From DATDEW01 sp046590205 (GTDB lineage Bacteria; Bacteroidota; Ignavibacteria; Palsa-1295), in NCBI GenBank assembly GCA_046590205.1, contig JBKJTT010000043.1:1-64000 (forward strand): a stretch of DNA of 64,000 bases, read 5' to 3'. The notes beneath the pieces are model-generated. The model saw nothing but the letters and a program-made list of their open reading frames with translations, searched no databases and was not told the DNA's origin. Both the position numbers and the translations under genes were made by a program. The first letter of the stretch is position 1; the number at the start of each line of letters is the position of its first letter. Shown one piece after another: positions 61,065 to 64,000 of this stretch.

Positions 61065-64000
61065 TTGGCAAAATCTACGACGAAAGCTCCTGCGAAGCGC
61101 GCATCCTCTAAAAAAACGGCAATTCCTCCTGTGCCTGTGGCTCCGTATATCCCTGATGAAAGAGAAAATCTCGTCATCCGAGGGGCAAGGATGCATAATC
61201 TTAAGAGTATTGACCTCGACATTCCGAAAGAAAAACTTATCGTCATAACGGGTGTATCGGGTTCGGGTAAATCTTCGCTTGCATTTGATACAATCTATGC
61301 CGAAGGTCAGCGTCGATATATCGAATCACTTTCTCCGTATGCAAGGCAGTTTCTTGATATGATGGAGCGACCCGATGTTGATTCCATCGAAGGTCTTGCT
61401 CCTGCTGTTTCTATCGAGCAGAAGACAGTTAATAACTCGCCTCGCTCGACGGTCGGTACTGTTACCGAAGTTTATGACTTCGTTCGTCTGCTTTTTGCTC
61501 GTGTCGGGACGCAGTTTTGTATTGAGTGTGATATCCCCGTTGAGAAACAGACTCAAGACCAGATACTCGGTACGATACTCAAATATCCCGTCGGTTCGAG
61601 TTTGACGATTCTTGCACCGCTGGTTCGTGCTCGTAAGGGACATTACCGCGAGTTGTTCGCTGATACTCTTCGTTCGGGTTTCACCAAGGTTCGTATTGAT
61701 GGCGAGATTCGCGAGTTGCATGATGGGTTGCAAGTTGATCGATATAAAATTCATACTATCGAAGTTGTTATTGACCGCTTCCCTCTTGGCGATAAGTTTT
61801 CTGACCGACTTAATGAATCTATCAAAACAGGTTTGAAACTTGGCAAAGGTGTCGTCTCTGTGCTTATCTCGAATGGTATGGGGGACATTGAGCAGCTCTT
61901 TAGCGAGAAGTATTCTTGCCCGAATTGCGGCAAGTCGTATGAAGAGCCTCAGCCGAATACTTTTTCTTTTAACTCCGCTATCGGTGCATGTGGCACATGC
62001 CATGGGCTTGGTGAAGTCCGAGACTTCGACGAGGAGCTTATATATACTGATAAAAATCTTTCCATCGAGGATGGTGCTTTGGCGCCGCTTGGCAAACATC
62101 GTAAGAATTGGCTTTGGGCACAGGTTGAATCGGTATATACAAAGTTCAAGACTCCGCTCCAGACTCCCATCAAGAAACTTGATTCCGAACTGCTCGATGC
62201 CTTGATGAATGGCACCGGCAAAGAAAAACTTACGGTCAATTGGGAATCCAACACAGGACGGAAAGTTACGTACTCGATGAAGTTTGCAGGTATCATCGAG
62301 ACATTGAAGCAGTCAGCCGGTAAGGACGGCTCAGAGACGATGAAGGAATGGGCTATGCAGTTCATGTCTTCTAAGCCATGCCAGGAGTGTAGTGGTGGTC
62401 GGCTTAAGAAGGATTCACTTTTCATTCGCGTAGATGGGAAAAATATCCACCACGTCGTGACGTTATCGTTGCAGGATGCGGCTCGTTTCTTCGTATCGCT
62501 TGAGTTCGATGGAAATAAAGATCTCATCGCAACGCCGATACTTCGGGAAATTTCGACTCGACTTTCTTTCCTATTGCAAGTTGGCCTCGGGTATCTTTCG
62601 CTTGACCGTTCGGCTAAGACTCTTTCGGGAGGTGAATCACAACGTATTCGTCTTGCAACCCAGATAGGTACACAGCTTGTCGGAGTGTTGTACATCCTTG
62701 ACGAGCCAAGCATTGGTCTCCACCAGAGGGATAACCAGCGGCTCATCGAGTCATTAAAACAGCTTCGTGATTTGGGTAATACTGTCATTGTTGTTGAACA
62801 TGATAGGGATATGATGCTTGCTGCTGACCATCTCATTGACATTGGTCCTAAAGCCGGGGAGTTTGGCGGAGAGGTCGTCGGGTTTGCTACGCCGAAGGAG
62901 TTTACTTCGGTTAATGGTGCAGATTTTTCAAGTGGCAGAGAGTTCGTAAAGCGAGACTCGCCTACTGCGGCATATCTCTCGAAAAAAGATTGGCTTACTC
63001 CTCCTGTTATTCGTACAAAACCTGATCCGAAAAAACATCTTATCTTAAAAGGTGCGAAGGGCAATAATCTAAAGGATGTTACTCTTGACATCCCTCTTGG
63101 TTTATTGACGTGCCTTACGGGTGTATCAGGTTCAGGAAAATCAACTCTTATCAACGAGTCGCTTGCTCCCATTTTGCATCGTCAGTATTATGATACCAAA
63201 GCCGTATCATTGCCACATGACGAGGTTATCGGGCTTGAATTGCTCGATAAGATCATCGAGATTGACCAGTCCGCCATCGGCAGAACACCTCGCTCGAATC
63301 CGGCTACATATACCGGGCTTTTTACCATGATACGCGACTTCTTCGCCGAGCTACCCGAAGCCAAGATACGCGGGTATAAGGTAGGACGCTTCAGCTTTAA
63401 CGTGAAGGGCGGCCGGTGCGAGGAGTGCGAAGGTGCAGGGATGAAGCGCATCGAGATGAACTTCCTGCCCGACGTATTTGTGAACTGCGACGTATGCAAC
63501 GGAAAGCGGTATAACCGCGAAACACTTGAGGTACATTTTAAGGGTAAATCCATATCCGATGTGCTCAATATGCCCGTCACCGAAGCGGTACAACTCTTTG
63601 CTGATATACCGAGGGTTCGGCGCAAGATCGATGCTCTGGAAGCTGTCGGATTGGGATATATCCGTCTTGGCCAACAAGCTCCTACCTTATCAGGTGGTGA
63701 AGCCCAGCGAGTGAAGCTGGCTACGGAGTTATCGAAAGTTGCTACTGGTAAGACCATATATATATTAGATGAACCGACTACAGGGTTGCATTTTAAGGAT
63801 ATAAAGCATTTACTTGATGTATTGCTTAAACTACGTGACAAGGGTAATACCGTTGTTGTCATTGAGCATAACCTTGATGTGATTAAGATGTCCGACTGGG
63901 TTATTGACCTCGGTCCCGAGGGCGGTGCAGGCGGCGGATACATCGTCGATGAAGGCACTCCCGAAGATATCGCCTTTCACCATAAGAAGACAGGAAGCTA
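61065..64000 (+). CDS. uvrA: Excinuclease ABC subunit A, 3' end cut by window
   Basis: About 978 residues are visible from TTG 61065, and the frame is still open at the last base (partial codon TA). The start is inferred: it gives a Lys/Ala/Pro-rich tail of ~35 residues before ENLVIRGARMHNLKSI, the true first family block. First Walker A GVSGSGKSS, then the UvrB-binding and insertion regions, a zinc module with CPNCG and CGTCHG, signature TLSGGESQRIRLA, Walker B LYILDEPSIGLH. The second half has GVSGSGKSTL, zinc module CEECEGAG...CDVCNGKRY, signature TLSGGEAQRVKLA and ILDEPTTGLHFKD. It loads UvrB on damaged DNA in nucleotide excision repair. It is divergent from pyrB. Long antisense frames across it are shadows. 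Confidence 0.97.
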   Translation, partial: MAKSTTKAPAKRASSKKTAIPPVPVAPYIPDERENLVIRGARMHNLKSIDLDIPKEKLIVITGVSGSGKSSLAFDTIYAEGQRRYIESLSPYARQFLDMMERPDVDSIEGLAPAVSIEQKTVNNSPRSTVGTVTEVYDFVRLLFARVGTQFCIECDIPVEKQTQDQILGTILKYPVGSSLTILAPLVRARKGHYRELFADTLRSGFTKVRIDGEIRELHDGLQVDRYKIHTIEVVIDRFPLGDKFSDRLNESIKTGLKLGKGVVSVLISNGMGDIEQLFSEKYSCPNCGKSYEEPQPNTFSFNSAIGACGTCHGLGEVRDFDEELIYTDKNLSIEDGALAPLGKHRKNWLWAQVESVYTKFKTPLQTPIKKLDSELLDALMNGTGKEKLTVNWESNTGRKVTYSMKFAGIIETLKQSAGKDGSETMKEWAMQFMSSKPCQECSGGRLKKDSLFIRVDGKNIHHVVTLSLQDAARFFVSLEFDGNKDLIATPILREISTRLSFLLQVGLGYLSLDRSAKTLSGGESQRIRLATQIGTQLVGVLYILDEPSIGLHQRDNQRLIESLKQLRDLGNTVIVVEHDRDMMLAADHLIDIGPKAGEFGGEVVGFATPKEFTSVNGADFSSGREFVKRDSPTAAYLSKKDWLTPPVIRTKPDPKKHLILKGAKGNNLKDVTLDIPLGLLTCLTGVSGSGKSTLINESLAPILHRQYYDTKAVSLPHDEVIGLELLDKIIEIDQSAIGRTPRSNPATYTGLFTMIRDFFAELPEAKIRGYKVGRFSFNVKGGRCEECEGAGMKRIEMNFLPDVFVNCDVCNGKRYNRETLEVHFKGKSISDVLNMPVTEAVQLFADIPRVRRKIDALEAVGLGYIRLGQQAPTLSGGEAQRVKLATELSKVATGKTIYILDEPTTGLHFKDIKHLLDVLLKLRDKGNTVVVIEHNLDVIKMSDWVIDLGPEGGAGGGYIVDEGTPEDIAFHHKKTGS

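Noticed and set aside
61949..63172. 407-codon open frame on the minus strand
   Set aside because: It lies wholly antisense to uvrA, which has every family motif on the plus strand; composition is Ser/Arg-rich shadow sequence. The frames at 61326-62099 and 63188-63958 are rejected for the same reason.

Overview
The window reads as a chromosomal segment of a free-living, aerobic, Gram-negative bacterium of the Bacteroidota/Chlorobi (FCB) superphylum. Ignavibacteria or Kapabacteria-like lineages are my best guess. The reasons are type IX secretion (T9SS) C-terminal sorting domains on several large exported proteins, a PorV/PorQ-family barrel, a GWxTD-domain protein, a DUF5723-type barrel, a TonB receptor with a carboxypeptidase-regulatory-like N-terminus, and three minus-strand TAnnTTTG promoter boxes. 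Phylum is certain only at the superphylum level. I saw no phage, transposase, CRISPR or rRNA.

Layout. 1-11.5 kb: cell-surface block with a T9SS cargo (cut by the left edge), a TonB receptor, a 1261-residue exported protein, a PorV-like barrel and a GWxTD protein, punctuated by three hairpin terminators. 11.5-16.3 kb: lipid A-type acyltransferase, heptosyltransferase-like GT9, a small ORF, an Nramp-universal stress protein fusion and a PduO-type cobalamin adenosyltransferase. 16.3-18.5 kb (minus): NatA/NatB-like ABC exporter. 18.6-22.1 kb: a 1174-residue T9SS cargo with Ycf48-like repeats followed by five tandem C-x13/14-C modules. 22.1-33.8 kb (minus): one tightly packed 12-gene run, prfB (with a +1 programmed frameshift), pterin dehydratase, Xaa-Pro aminopeptidase, DUF5723 protein, CcsA/HemX-like protein, hemA, hemC, hemD, hemE, hemF, an unknown four-helix membrane protein, hemH. 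The hem genes are in pathway order, and the unknown protein occupies the protoporphyrinogen oxidase slot. 33.9-37.7 kb (minus): T9SS beta-helix protein and an ABC-2 transporter. 37.7-48.8 kb (plus): SDR dehydrogenase, tRNA-Cys, OmpA/PD40 protein, rimP-nusA-infB-rbfA-truB-ribF, a one-heme CxxCH barrel protein and a biotin carrier protein. 48.9-53.2 kb (minus): TPR protein-mlaE-mlaF-mlaD. 53.4-54.4 kb: nrnA-type DHH phosphoesterase. 54.4-61 kb (minus): pyrB-pyrC-small exported protein-giant orphan histidine kinase. 61.1 kb to the edge: uvrA, nearly complete, running off the right end.

How the genes work together. The hem run makes heme from glutamyl-tRNA, with the early HemL and HemB steps not in the window; HemF uses oxygen, which with the c-type heme site at 47.2 kb suggests aerobic respiration. 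The translation block (tRNA, rimP, nusA, infB, rbfA, truB) resembles the classical nusA operon but is headed by a tRNA-Cys and an outer-membrane OmpA gene. Envelope maintenance is a second theme (Mla transporter, acyltransferase, GT9, OmpA).

Most worth following up: the unknown membrane protein at 23132-23629 as a candidate protoporphyrinogen oxidase, the 1306-residue histidine kinase encoded behind pyrimidine genes, the one-heme barrel protein, and the undescribed modular surface proteins.
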